A stretch of DNA of 64,000 bases from Bauldia sp965232525 (GTDB lineage: Bacteria; Pseudomonadota; Alphaproteobacteria; Rhizobiales; Kaistiaceae). Shown piece after piece: positions 17,710 through 26,739 of the stretch. Where the stretch lies: contig NZ_OZ246980.1 in the NCBI RefSeq assembly GCF_965232525.1, positions 1 to 64,000 on the forward strand, written 5' to 3'. Position numbers and translations under genes: made by a program. The notes beneath the pieces were generated by a model. That model worked only from the letters and a program-made list of their open reading frames with translations, was not told the DNA's origin and made no database searches. How positions within the stretch are numbered: position 1 is the stretch's first letter; each line of letters opens with the position of its first letter.

Positions 17710-17849
17710 ACAAAACGTAATCTTTCGGGTCGCAAAGAAAGCGTGTTTCAGCCCTAATCGTCCCTATATAGGTTGGTTGCCGTGGCCTATCGGAGGCACG
17801 GCGTTAGGCCCGCCGAACACCTCGGGGGCAGAAAGGGGCGTTTTCCACC

Positions 17850-18761
17850 ATGGCCCGTAGTTCTCTTCCGGTCATCGCGTCTGGCGAGGCCGGGCTCAGC
17901 CATTATCTCAACGAAATCCGTAAGTTCCCCATGCTTGCGCCGGACCAGGAGTTCATGCTGGCGAAGCGCTATGCTGAACATGGGGATCGCGACGCGGCTC
18001 ATCAACTCGTCACCAGCCACCTACGTCTGGTTGCCAAGATCGCCATGGGCTACCGTGGTTACGGCCTGCCGATCGGAGAGGTCATCTCCGAAGGCAATGT
18101 CGGCCTAATGCAGGCGGTCAAGCGGTTCGACCCGGACAAAGGCTTCCGCTTGGCCACATATGCGATGTGGTGGATCAAGGCATCGATCCAGGAGTACATC
18201 CTGCGCTCCTGGAGCCTGGTCAAGATGGGCACCACCGCCAACCAGAAGCGGCTGTTCTTTAATCTGCGCAAGGTCAAGGGCCAGATCAGCGCCCTCGATG
18301 AGGGCGACCTCAAGCCGGAGCAGGTCAAGGAGATTTCCGAAAAACTCGGCGTGCCCGAGGACGACGTGATCTCGATGAACCGCCGTCTCGGTGGCGACGC
18401 ATCGCTCAACGCGCCGTTGCGCAGCGACGAGGATGGTGGCGGTCAATGGCAGGACTGGCTCGAGGACAAATCGCCGGACCAGGAGGAGCTTTACGCTGAG
18501 CGCGAGGAACTCGACAATCGGCGGCAGCTCCTGAAGGACGCCATGGGCGTTCTCAACGACCGGGAGCGGCGCATCTTCGAGGCGCGGCGCCTGTCGGAGG
18601 ACCCGATCACGCTGGAGGAACTCTCCGGCGAGTTCGGTGTGTCCCGCGAGCGGGTGCGGCAGATCGAGGTCCGCGCCTTCGAGAAGGTCCAGAAGGCGGT
18701 GAAGAAGGGCGCCAAGGAAATGGAGCGCCCCCACGCAGAACCGGCGACAGTCGACGGCTAA
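17850..18761 (+). CDS. rpoH: RNA polymerase sigma factor RpoH (sigma-32)
   Basis: A 303-residue heat-shock sigma factor. Region 2 is seen as HLRLVAKIAMGYRGYGLP and FRLATYAMWWIKASIQEYILRSWSLVKMGTT. The RpoH box follows as QKRLFFNLRKVK (about residues 130-141), which distinguishes it from sigma-70. Region 4.2 is LSGEFGVSRERVRQIE. The leader (17710-17849) contains a TATATA element at 17765-17770 but no convincing -35 at the right distance, so the promoter type stays open. It directs RNA polymerase to chaperone and protease genes; ftsH in this window is a typical target in other bacteria. Confidence 0.96.
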   Translation: MARSSLPVIASGEAGLSHYLNEIRKFPMLAPDQEFMLAKRYAEHGDRDAAHQLVTSHLRLVAKIAMGYRGYGLPIGEVISEGNVGLMQAVKRFDPDKGFRLATYAMWWIKASIQEYILRSWSLVKMGTTANQKRLFFNLRKVKGQISALDEGDLKPEQVKEISEKLGVPEDDVISMNRRLGGDASLNAPLRSDEDGGGQWQDWLEDKSPDQEELYAEREELDNRRQLLKDAMGVLNDRERRIFEARRLSEDPITLEELSGEFGVSRERVRQIEVRAFEKVQKAVKKGAKEMERPHAEPATVDG

Positions 18762-18779
18762 GCATCAGCGCGGATCGCC

Positions 18780-19730
18780 TCAGATCCCCGCCGCGATGTC
18801 GGCGAGGAGTGGATCATGCTTGCCCGGTGCCTCCGGCGAGCGGAGCCAGGCCATCCGCTCGGCGACGAAGTCGACAAACGCCTTGACCGCCACCGGCATG
18901 TGGCGGTTGCTCGGGTAGACCGCGTAGAGGCCGCCATGAGGCGGCTCAAACGCGCGCAACACCCGACGCAGCCGGCCGGTCCGCACCGCCTCTGCTGCGA
19001 GCGGCGAGGGAATCAGGGCCACACCAAGACCATGGATCGCCGCCTGCACCGCCGACTGCATGGTGTTGACGGCGATCCGCCCATGGATCGGCACCGTCTC
19101 GGGACCGTCTGGGCCCTGGACCGGCCAGGTCGCGCCTTCCAGGGTGCGTCCGAACACGACGCAATCGTGATCGATCAGGTCGGCGGGGCTCGTAGGCTCG
19201 CCGGCTCTGACAAGATAAGCCGGGGCCGCGACAAACACCCGCCGTGACGGCGCCAGCTTGCGCGCCACCAAGCTGGAATCGGACAGATTGCCGGCGCGAA
19301 TGCCGACATCGACCCCCTCCTCGACCAGGTTCAGATGGTCGTCGGTGAGCACCAGTTCGACTCGCACCTTTGGATTGGCGGTCATGAAATCGGCCACGAT
19401 CTCCGCAAGGAAACCAGTGTCGGCCGGGCCAGAGACGCGCACGGTGCCTGACGGTTCCTGCTGGGTGTCAGCGCTCCGCCGGCTGGCATCGGCGACCACG
19501 TCCAGCGCCTCACGGCAGTCGCGGTAGTAGGTCCGGCCGACGTCGGTCAGGCTCAGCGAGCGGGTGGTCCGTTGAATAAGACGGACGCCAATCGCTGACT
19601 CCAGCTTCGCCACCCGACGGCTGACCGTGGTCTTGGGAAGTCCCAAAACACCGGCGGCGGCGGTAAAACTACCGGTTTCCGCGACTTTGAGGAACACGGG
19701 AATGTCATTGAGGTCGACGGCGTCCGGCAT
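18780..19730 (-). CDS. LysR-family transcriptional regulator
   Basis: A 316-residue regulator. The N-terminal winged helix-turn-helix is clear (FLKVAETGSFTAAAGVLGLPKTTVSRRVAKLE-type sequence, about residues 12-42), followed by a periplasmic-binding-like effector domain (GTVRVSGPADTGFLAEIVADF onwards). It is close to the AaeR/DsdC-like group that often controls an adjacent divergent gene. It is divergent from the NmrA-like gene across a 107-bp AT-rich gap, so that gene is the likely target. The inducer is unknown. Confidence 0.93.
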   Translation of the reverse strand: MPDAVDLNDIPVFLKVAETGSFTAAAGVLGLPKTTVSRRVAKLESAIGVRLIQRTTRSLSLTDVGRTYYRDCREALDVVADASRRSADTQQEPSGTVRVSGPADTGFLAEIVADFMTANPKVRVELVLTDDHLNLVEEGVDVGIRAGNLSDSSLVARKLAPSRRVFVAAPAYLVRAGEPTSPADLIDHDCVVFGRTLEGATWPVQGPDGPETVPIHGRIAVNTMQSAVQAAIHGLGVALIPSPLAAEAVRTGRLRRVLRAFEPPHGGLYAVYPSNRHMPVAVKAFVDFVAERMAWLRSPEAPGKHDPLLADIAAGI

Positions 19731-19837
19731 CTTTTGTTTCCATATCTGGTACAGTATTTGCCAATTATAACGCCTAGCGGTTCAATCGCCAGCCGCCTAT
19801 GTCCCCATCACCGACACAACGCAGGGGAGTCTCACCC

Positions 19838-20722
19838 ATGTCCGACAAACGTACCGTCCTCATCACCGGCGCCACCGGCCAGCAAGGTGGCGCCGTCGCC
19901 CGCGCCCTGATCGACCGCGGCCACACGGTCCGCGCCCTCACCCGCAACGTGGACAGCGACGCCGCCCAGGCGCTCGCCGCACTAGGCGCCGAGCTCAGGA
20001 CCGGTGACTTCAACGACCCGACCACCCTGGTGCCGGCAGCAGAAGGCACGGACAGCGCGTTCCTGGTCGGCACGCCGTTTGAGCAGGGCATCCAAGCCGA
20101 AATCGACCATGGCGTCGCCGCCGTCGACGCCGCGAAAACCGCCGGCGTCGGTCACGTCGTCTATTCGTCGGTCGGCTCGGCCGACCGGAATACCGGAATC
20201 CCGCATTTCGACAGCAAACTCGCGGTCGAGAAACATCTGGCCGCGAGCGGGCTCAACTACACGATCAGCGCCCCGGTCTGGTTCATGGACAACGTCACCG
20301 CCCCATGGATGGCCGACTCGCTGCGCCAGGGCAACGTCGCCCTCGCTCTGCCGGGCGACCGCCTTCTGGCGCAGATCGCGGTCAGCGATATCGGCAGCTT
20401 CAACGCCATCCTGTTCGAACACCGCGAAGCCGTCTTCGGCAAGCGCTACGACATTGCCAGCGATTCGGTCACTGGCCAGGACTTGGCGCGGATCGTCGGC
20501 GAGGCCAGCGGTCGCAGCCTCGGCTTCTTCCAAGTTCCGCTCGACATGATGCGCCAGCAGAGCGAGGACATGGCGATCATGTTCGAATGGTTCGACAAGG
20601 TCGGTTACAGCGTCGACACGGACGCGCTTCGACGTGATTTCCCCGAGGTGCCTTGGGTGCGCTTTGCCGACTGGGCTAAGGCGTTCGACTGGAGCTTCCT
20701 CAGCGCGACCGAAGCGGCCTGA
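19838..20722 (+). CDS. NmrA-family NAD(P)-binding protein
   Basis: A 294-residue atypical SDR. It has a glycine-rich ITGATGQQGGAVARAL motif at residues 8-23, VYSSVGSA and YTISAPVWFMDNV segments typical of NmrA/HSCARG proteins, and no canonical YxxxK catalytic pair. Such proteins bind NADP(H) as redox sensors or act as quinone/isoflavone reductase-like enzymes. The start at 19838 has GGGGAG 8 nt upstream; an upstream ATG at 19799 is less likely. It is divergently transcribed from the LysR gene, probably under its control. Confidence 0.88.
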   Translation: MSDKRTVLITGATGQQGGAVARALIDRGHTVRALTRNVDSDAAQALAALGAELRTGDFNDPTTLVPAAEGTDSAFLVGTPFEQGIQAEIDHGVAAVDAAKTAGVGHVVYSSVGSADRNTGIPHFDSKLAVEKHLAASGLNYTISAPVWFMDNVTAPWMADSLRQGNVALALPGDRLLAQIAVSDIGSFNAILFEHREAVFGKRYDIASDSVTGQDLARIVGEASGRSLGFFQVPLDMMRQQSEDMAIMFEWFDKVGYSVDTDALRRDFPEVPWVRFADWAKAFDWSFLSATEAA

Positions 20723-20832
20723 CCGGCCGTCAGCCGGTCCGTCAGCCCCAACCCAGTGACAGCGGCGCGGTTCCATCGACCGCGCCGTCCGCTGTTCTTT
20801 CGGCCAACACCGCTCTTCACCCGTCCCTCTCC

Positions 20833-20852
20833 GACCGCTATGGGTAGCGGTC
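20833..20852 (+). terminator. Possible rho-independent terminator after the NmrA-like gene
   Basis: A perfect 8-bp stem GACCGCTA/TAGCGGTC with a 4-nt loop is followed by GTTTTGG. The T-run is short. It lies about 110 bp after the NmrA gene stop and 25 bp before the SDR start, so it could equally act as a leader hairpin of the SDR gene. Confidence 0.45.
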
Positions 20853-20876
20853 GTTTTGGCAGTGTGGGGGAGCATC

Positions 20877-21659
20877 ATGACAGACGAGTTTGCCGGATTG
20901 CGGGGCCGCGTCGCCCTGGTTACCGGAGCAGGCACCGGGATCGGCGAGGGCGTCGCGCGAAAGCTCCACAGTGCCGGGATGCGGCTGGCACTCGCCGATA
21001 TCGATGGCGACGGCGTCGCCAGAATTGCCGAGGAACTCGGCGATGATACCCGCGCCTTCGCCCTCGACGTCACCGACAGTGCCGCCGTCAACGCCGGGGT
21101 CGCGGAGATCGAGGACAGCCTCGGGCCGATCGATGGCCTCGCTCATGTGGTGGGCATTCAGCGTTTCGGCACCATCGTCGAGATGGCCGAGGACGATTTT
21201 GACGCGGTTTTCTCCGCGAATGTCCGCGGCGCATTCCTGGTGACCAAGGCGGTCGCGGCGCGGATGATGCCGCGTGAACGCGGCTCTATCGTCGCCGTCG
21301 CGTCAACCGCGGCGCGCACACCGCGCGTCCGACAGGGCGCCTATTGCGGCTCCAAGGCGGCGGTCGCCCAGATGATGCGAGTGCTCGCGCTCGAACTCGC
21401 GCCGCACAACATCCGGGTCAACTGCGTGTCGCCGGGCGTCACCGACACCGGTATGGTCAAGCGGCTGATCGACACCATGGACACGCCGGAGGTCGTCATC
21501 GAGGGGAGCCTCGAAGCCTTCCGGGTTGGCGTCCCCCTCGGCCGCTTGGCGCGGTCCGAGGAGATCGCCGACGTCATCGCCTTTCTACTCTCCGACCGAT
21601 CGACCTACCTCACCATGCAGGACATCGTCGTCGACGGCGGCGGCGCGCTCGGCGCCTGA
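20877..21659 (+). CDS. SDR-family oxidoreductase
   Basis: A 260-residue classical short-chain dehydrogenase. The N-terminal TGAGTGIGEG cofactor motif, the Asp after beta-2 (ALADIDGD, suggesting NAD preference), catalytic Ser in VAVASTAA, YCGSKAA Tyr-Lys pair, PGVTDTGM and the C-terminal IVVDGGGALGA are all present. The start at 20877 follows a GGGGGAG Shine-Dalgarno sequence 4-6 nt away; an ATG at 20856 is out-competed. It is flanked by the NmrA-like gene upstream and converges on thiY. The substrate cannot be inferred. Confidence 0.9.
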   Translation: MTDEFAGLRGRVALVTGAGTGIGEGVARKLHSAGMRLALADIDGDGVARIAEELGDDTRAFALDVTDSAAVNAGVAEIEDSLGPIDGLAHVVGIQRFGTIVEMAEDDFDAVFSANVRGAFLVTKAVAARMMPRERGSIVAVASTAARTPRVRQGAYCGSKAAVAQMMRVLALELAPHNIRVNCVSPGVTDTGMVKRLIDTMDTPEVVIEGSLEAFRVGVPLGRLARSEEIADVIAFLLSDRSTYLTMQDIVVDGGGALGA

Positions 21660-21666
21660 CCGTCGT

Positions 21667-22605
21667 TCAGCGCACCACCACCGAATAGTCCTCGACCGGC
21701 GGGATCGTCTCGATCAGATCGTAGGACCGCAGGAAGTCGGCGAAGCGCTCGTAGCGGCCGACATCCATTGCCGCCGGGCGCCGCGAGAACCGTGCGTGGG
21801 TCAGGTCGAACGCGACCCGGTTCAGTTCATCATCGAGGTCCGGATTTGAGGCGATGAAGGTCGCCTTGGCCTCGTCCGGGTGGTTGGTGAGGTACACCGT
21901 CGCCTCCTCGACGGCCGCGAGGAATCGTGCCAGCAGGGGATCGTCGCGGCGATCTTGATGCGCCACATAGATCAACTCGTCGTAGATCGGAACACCGTGC
22001 TCCTCCGGATAAAAGGCAACGCCGGGGTGACCCTCGAGACGAAGATGGGTCAGCTCGAAATTGCGATATCCGTCGATCGCGGCATCGATCTCACCGGCCC
22101 GCAGTGCGCTGACCAGATTGAAGTTGACGTTGACCAGGGTCACGTCGTCGGCGCTGAGCCCGACCGATTTCAGCATCTCGCCGAGATACGCGGTCTGGAT
22201 CGTCGCCACCGAGTAGCCGACCCGCTTGTCCTTTAGGTCGGCGAGATCCTTGATCGGCCCGTCCTCCAACACGATCAGCGCATTGAGTGGGGTTTCGACC
22301 AGCGTCCCGAACCGCACGAGTGGCAGCCCTTCGCTGAGCTGCATCAGAAAGTCGGGTTGATAGGTGATGGCGATGTCGGCCTGGCCGGCGGCCACCAGCC
22401 GCGGCGGCATCGCGGGGTCCGCCGGCGCGACCAGTTCCACCTCCAATCCGTGGCGATCGAAGATACCTTCCTCCTGCGCGATCACCAGCGGCGCATGGTT
22501 GGGATTGACGAACCAATCGAGAAGGATGGTCAGTTTGTCTGCGGCCGCCGCGGGTGCGGCGACGAGCATCAGGGCACTGAAGAAAGCAGCAATACGAGCG
22601 ATCAT
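21667..22605 (-). CDS. thiY: ThiY-like pyrimidine (thiamine precursor) binding protein
   Basis: A 312-residue periplasmic binding protein of the NMT1/THI5-like family, close to ThiY, which binds formylaminopyrimidine for thiamine salvage. It has a signal peptide (ARIAAFFSALMLVAAPAAAA), then LTILLDWFVNPNHAPLVIAQEEG, the classical NMT1 N-terminus, and VATIQTAYLGEMLKSVGL. It starts 12 bp after the thiX stop with GGAG 5 nt before the ATG; an alternative ATG at 22620 overlaps the thiX stop. Control by the TPP riboswitch at 23480-23564 supports a thiamine-related substrate. No ThiZ ATPase gene is adjacent. Confidence 0.88.
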   Translation of the reverse strand: MIARIAAFFSALMLVAAPAAAADKLTILLDWFVNPNHAPLVIAQEEGIFDRHGLEVELVAPADPAMPPRLVAAGQADIAITYQPDFLMQLSEGLPLVRFGTLVETPLNALIVLEDGPIKDLADLKDKRVGYSVATIQTAYLGEMLKSVGLSADDVTLVNVNFNLVSALRAGEIDAAIDGYRNFELTHLRLEGHPGVAFYPEEHGVPIYDELIYVAHQDRRDDPLLARFLAAVEEATVYLTNHPDEAKATFIASNPDLDDELNRVAFDLTHARFSRRPAAMDVGRYERFADFLRSYDLIETIPPVEDYSVVVR

Positions 22606-22616
22606 GACAACTCCGT

Positions 22617-23450
22617 TCATGCGGTTTCGGGGACCCAGGGGGTCAGGTTGCGGGTGGAAAGATCGATGATGGCGCGGAGCAGCACCGACATGGCGGCAAG
22701 CAGGAACAGCGCCGCAAACATGACGTCGGTCTGGGACCGGGCATTGGCCTGAAGCATGATGTAGCCGAGGCCGGAAGACGCCCCGACCCACTCGCCGATC
22801 AGCGCCCCGATCGGGGCGTAGACCGCAGCGAGGCGGATTCCGGTGATCAGGCCGGGCAACGCGGCCGGGATGCGCAGAACCATGACCTGCTGGACGCGAC
22901 TCGCGCCGTAAAGACGGGCGAGATCGATGAGCTGGCCGTCAGTGCGGGTCAGCGCATCGTTGAAGGCCGAGGCGACAGGGAAGAAGATCGCGATGGTCGC
23001 CATCACGATCTTGGAGCCGAGACCGTAGCCGAACCACAGCACCAGGAGCGGCGCGATGGCGAACACCGGCAGCGCCTGGCTCACCACCATCAGCGACAGG
23101 AGCATGCGCCGCGTGGTCGGCACGAAGCTCATCAGTAACGCCAGCGTCATCCCGAGCACCGTCCCGGTGACGAGACCGATCACGGTCTCGGTCGCGGTGG
23201 TGACCGCGTGGACGCGCCACAGGTCCGGCCGTTCGCGCAACGCTGCGAGCACCTCGGCCGGCGGCGGCAACATGAACGACGGCGGCGCGAAGACGAAGAT
23301 GACCACCTGCCACACGACAATCAGGCCGAGCGCGACGAACAGGGCGCGGACAGCGATCACCGCCGTCTCTCCGCGACCGAAGCCATCATCGTCAACCGTG
23401 AGCCGAACGCCATCGACCGTCCACCGCCTGAACACAAGCGATCCGGTCAT
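22617..23450 (-). CDS. thiX: ThiX-like ABC transporter permease
   Basis: A 277-residue inner-membrane permease of the SsuC/ThiX (BPD_transp_1) family. A first helix (ALFVALGLIVVWQVVIFVF) is followed by the permease core with FNDALTRTDGQLIDLARLYGAS and LPGLITGIRLAAVYAPIGALIGEW, the EAA-like loop that docks to the ATPase. It is the first gene after the TPP riboswitch; the ATG lies 30 nt from the riboswitch P1 stem and has no strong Shine-Dalgarno sequence. Together with ThiY it should import a pyrimidine precursor of thiamine, using an ATPase encoded elsewhere. Confidence 0.88.
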   Translation of the reverse strand: MTGSLVFRRWTVDGVRLTVDDDGFGRGETAVIAVRALFVALGLIVVWQVVIFVFAPPSFMLPPPAEVLAALRERPDLWRVHAVTTATETVIGLVTGTVLGMTLALLMSFVPTTRRMLLSLMVVSQALPVFAIAPLLVLWFGYGLGSKIVMATIAIFFPVASAFNDALTRTDGQLIDLARLYGASRVQQVMVLRIPAALPGLITGIRLAAVYAPIGALIGEWVGASSGLGYIMLQANARSQTDVMFAALFLLAAMSVLLRAIIDLSTRNLTPWVPETA

Positions 23451-23479
23451 GCACTACGAGAGGGCGGCTGAGACGTCCC

Positions 23480-23564
23480 GTTCCTTCGCCGGCATGACCC
23501 GGATCAGGTTCGAAGGGTTCGACCGTCAGGTCATCTCAGCTCGCGAACGAGCACCCCTCGGAAC
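23480..23564 (-). promoter_or_regulatory. TPP riboswitch (THI element)
   Basis: On the minus strand the conserved THI-box sequences appear in order: a P1 strand GTTCC, GAGGGGTGC, the GCTGAGAT core at the P2/P3 junction, then ACCCTTCGAACCTGATC and GGGTCATGCCGGCGAAGG, closing with GGAAC. It lies 30 nt before the thiX start. Thiamine pyrophosphate binding should turn off thiXY, by translation block or termination. The promoter must lie in 23565-23634. Confidence 0.96.
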
Positions 23565-23634
23565 AACACAAGGATTGCAGGGGATCAGCCCCGGCGCAAG
23601 GCTTTTCGGCGCCGGTCAGCTATGCGTGGAAAGG

Positions 23635-25233
23635 TTAGCCGGTTCCCCAGGCTGCCAGCGCCTGCTCAAACACCTGGGCACCCTCGCCGCCTTTCTCGAA
23701 GGAAAGAATCGCCCGCTGCCCGTTGCCGTAGACAAAGGGCAGATCGATCCAGTTGCGTGAGCGCAGGAGTGCCAGGTTAGAGGCGATATCGTTCTGATTG
23801 GCCGACAGCGCGACCCAGAAGAACCCGTCCGCGACCTTGACCGCTGCCCCCACCAGCTGCTGGCCACGATCGTCCTCGGTCGGCTTGAGCACGACGCTCG
23901 GAATCTCATTGACTGCACCGCCGGGGAAGTCGGCGGGTGTATCGACGGTCACCTGGATCAGGTGGCTTGCCGGCAGCGTATCGTCAGCGTTGCGATGGAG
24001 CGCGAAACGCACAATCATGTTGCGCTCCGGCACTTCGAGACGAGCCTCGACCTCCGGCCCATTCGGGCCGGTTTCGACGAAACGCCAGGTGACATCGGCG
24101 TCGATGCCGATTGGTTCGGCGCCGTTGACTGGCTCCTCCAGAAGCAGCGCCCTCTGAACGCCAGAGATGCCGCTACCATCGGTCGCTGCCGGCAGCGGCG
24201 GCGGGTCTGCCACAGCCGCCGTCGCCAGTTCGGGCGTCGGATCGGCGTCTTCTCCGACGACGCGGACATCGCGATCCGGCGCGGGCGCCAGCGGCGGCGC
24301 CTCCGGAACCTCGCCTTCAAGAAGACGGTCGGTGTTCTTGGTGGATGCGGCGGCCGGCTCGACCGGCGGCGCCTCAAGGGTCGGCGGCTCGTCCGATTCG
24401 AATGACGCGATCAGGTCCATGATCACGTCCTGCTGAGACCACGCCAACGCGCCGGCACCCCCCAGCAAGGCGACGATCAGAACCGTGAGCAGGATGCCCG
24501 GTAAGCGCGATCGTTTCGGCCTGCGGTCGACCAGATCGTCATCATCGACTTCGGCGTACCCACGGCCCCGAGGTTGTTGGGTGAACGCCAGACGATCCCG
24601 CCCATCGACCTGGGGACCTGGCGGCGGATGACCTTGACCTTGTGGCGCACCGCGCTCCCAGTCCTGGTCGTACTCCGGCGCGAGCCGCGGTTCGGCCTCG
24701 TACGCCTGATGCGACGGCGCCGCGTAACCCGGATCTGCGGGCGGGCGGCGCCCTGGCCCGCGCGGCGGCATCATTTGTTCTTCCTGCGGGCGTAGATCGG
24801 GCGCGGTGGTGGTGTAGCGCGGCGGCTCATTGTGCGCCGGCGGACGTTCACCGGTTGCCGGCGCACCCTGGATTCCGGCATCGCGGATCGCGCGGCGGAA
24901 GATGTCCTGCGGGGACGCCGGAGGCGGGGTCGCCGGATTCGGCGCAGGCGGCGGTGGAGGCTCCGGTGGCGGTGTAGCGGCTCCGGCCGGCGCGGCGTGC
25001 TGCGGAGGCGCTGCCCCGATGCCGGCCATCGTTTCCCGCTCCACCCGGCGAATGGCCTCCTCCAGCTCCAGGCGCTGGCGTGAGATCTCGGCCGTCGTCA
25101 GTGGTGGATCGACCGCCTTGAGCTGTCCGATGAGTGCGTTCCGCGCCTTGTCGTAAACGGCCCGACGCGCGTCCGGCACGCTTGGGTCCGCCCCCGCGAC
25201 CGCCCTTTTCAGAACCGTATAGTATTCGGCCAT
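23635..25233 (-). CDS. Conserved single-pass membrane protein with proline-rich linker, function unknown
   Basis: A 532-residue protein. An N-terminal helical region of about 75 residues (MAEYYTVLKRAVAGADP, then KARNALIGQLKAVDPPLTTA) is followed by a long Pro/Gln/Arg-rich low-complexity segment (about 75-235), one transmembrane helix (about 243-265), a second acidic/Pro-rich spacer, and a C-terminal globular domain that looks beta-rich (about 355-530). The N-terminal part recurs in hyphomicrobial hypothetical proteins as far as I recall. Topology suggests a cytoplasmic N-terminus and a periplasmic C-terminus. It lies 39 bp downstream of purA on the same strand. I do not know its function. Confidence 0.8.
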   Translation of the reverse strand: MAEYYTVLKRAVAGADPSVPDARRAVYDKARNALIGQLKAVDPPLTTAEISRQRLELEEAIRRVERETMAGIGAAPPQHAAPAGAATPPPEPPPPPAPNPATPPPASPQDIFRRAIRDAGIQGAPATGERPPAHNEPPRYTTTAPDLRPQEEQMMPPRGPGRRPPADPGYAAPSHQAYEAEPRLAPEYDQDWERGAPQGQGHPPPGPQVDGRDRLAFTQQPRGRGYAEVDDDDLVDRRPKRSRLPGILLTVLIVALLGGAGALAWSQQDVIMDLIASFESDEPPTLEAPPVEPAAASTKNTDRLLEGEVPEAPPLAPAPDRDVRVVGEDADPTPELATAAVADPPPLPAATDGSGISGVQRALLLEEPVNGAEPIGIDADVTWRFVETGPNGPEVEARLEVPERNMIVRFALHRNADDTLPASHLIQVTVDTPADFPGGAVNEIPSVVLKPTEDDRGQQLVGAAVKVADGFFWVALSANQNDIASNLALLRSRNWIDLPFVYGNGQRAILSFEKGGEGAQVFEQALAAWGTG

Positions 25234-25272
25234 GCCTCTCGCCCTGCCGGGGTCTTTCCTGTCACCCTAACC

Positions 25273-26565
25273 CTAACCTCGGAATGGATCGTGAACCAGA
25301 ATCGTATCCTCACGCTCAGGGCTTGTCGAAAGTAAGGCCACAGGCGCACCAATCAACGTTTCAATGCGTCGAATGTACGCGGCCGCGGCCGCCGGTAGGT
25401 CGTCCAGTCTCCGTACACCGCGGGTCGTCTCCTGCCAGCCTTCCATCGTTTCGTAGATCGGCTCGACCCTTGCCTGCGCCTCACCCGCCGCCGGAAAGTG
25501 GTCGATCTCGACTCCGTCGAGACGGTATCCCACGGCAATCCTAATCGTTTCAAGACCATCGAGCACATCGAGTTTAGTCAAGGCAATCCCGCTGACTCCT
25601 GAGGTTGCGACCGTTTGGCGGACCAGCATGGCGTCGAACCAGCCGCAGCGGCGTTGCCGGCCAGTAACCGTCCCGAATTCGTTGCCGCGCCGGCCGAGCG
25701 TCTGCCCGACTTCGCCCTGATCCTCGGTCGGAAACGGCCCTTCGCCCACCCGGGTGGTGTAGGCCTTTACGATACCAAGGACATAGTCGATGGAGCCGGG
25801 GCCGACGCCCGAACCGGTCGCCGCCTGGGCGGCACCGGTATTGCACGACGTGACGAAGGGATAAGTCCCTTGATCAACGTCGAGCATAATCCCCTGTGCG
25901 CCCTCGAACAAAATTCGCCGCCCGTCGCGCCGCGCCTCCGACAGGAGCTGCCAGCTCGAGCCGGTGAACGGCAAAATTCGTGGCGCTATCTCCAGTAGGT
26001 CGTGAACGAGGGTTTCCGCGTCGATCTCCGACTTGCCAAGACCGCGACGCAGCGGATTGTGATGGGAAAGCAGGTGTTCCACCCTGACCCGCAGGCTTTC
26101 ACCATAGCCGAGGTCCATGACCCGGATCGCGCGACGACCTACCTTGTCTTCATAGGCCGGACCGATGCCGCGACCGGTCGTCCCGATCCGTATCCCGGCG
26201 TTCGACGTCTCCCGGGCGAGATCGAGTTCGCGGTGAAGCGGCAGAATAAGCGTGGCGTTTTCCGCTAGAAGCAGATTCTCCGGCGTGACCGAGACGCCCT
26301 GGCCGGCGAGACGGCCGATCTCGTCGAGCAACGCCTGCGGATCGACGACCACGCCATTACCGATCACCGACATCTTGCCGCCCCGCACGACGCCGGACGG
26401 CAGCATCGAGAGCTTGTACTCGACGCCGTCGATCACCAGCGTGTGGCCGGCGTTGTGTCCGCCCTGGAACCGAACGACGATATCGACGCGTTCGGACAGC
26501 CAGTCGACGATCTTACCCTTGCCCTCGTCACCCCACTGGGCGCCGATGACCACAACATTGGCCAT
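25273..26565 (-). CDS. purA: Adenylosuccinate synthetase
   Basis: A 430-residue GTP-dependent enzyme joining IMP and aspartate, the first committed step of AMP synthesis. The start MANVVVIGAQWGDEGKGK gives the P-loop with catalytic Asp, and HNAGHT carries the catalytic His. Later motifs include GTTGRGIGPAYEDK, the switch region FEGAQGIMLDVDQGTYPFVTS (about residues 222-242), and LTKLDVLDG for guanine recognition. Length is typical. The ATG at 26565 was chosen at the conserved N-terminus; the frame stays open upstream but without homology-like sequence. Confidence 0.97.
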   Translation of the reverse strand: MANVVVIGAQWGDEGKGKIVDWLSERVDIVVRFQGGHNAGHTLVIDGVEYKLSMLPSGVVRGGKMSVIGNGVVVDPQALLDEIGRLAGQGVSVTPENLLLAENATLILPLHRELDLARETSNAGIRIGTTGRGIGPAYEDKVGRRAIRVMDLGYGESLRVRVEHLLSHHNPLRRGLGKSEIDAETLVHDLLEIAPRILPFTGSSWQLLSEARRDGRRILFEGAQGIMLDVDQGTYPFVTSCNTGAAQAATGSGVGPGSIDYVLGIVKAYTTRVGEGPFPTEDQGEVGQTLGRRGNEFGTVTGRQRRCGWFDAMLVRQTVATSGVSGIALTKLDVLDGLETIRIAVGYRLDGVEIDHFPAAGEAQARVEPIYETMEGWQETTRGVRRLDDLPAAAAAYIRRIETLIGAPVALLSTSPEREDTILVHDPFRG

Positions 26566-26739
26566 GAGGTCCCTTCCCCCACTTCCCGTGACGCCCACTC
26601 CGATCAAAGCGGCGCTTACCGATCTTTTCGATGATTCGGCGAACCCGGAGCATAGACCATATGCAGGTTCTTCGACGGGGTTTACAGCGCCCGGCAGGCC
26701 AGCTACGCACCGATTCCCCATTGCGGAGACGAAAAGCGC

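Noticed and set aside
17742..17770. Possible sigma-32 promoter before rpoH
   Set aside because: TATATA at 17765-17770 is good, but no CTTG or TTGACA-like box occurs at the right distance.
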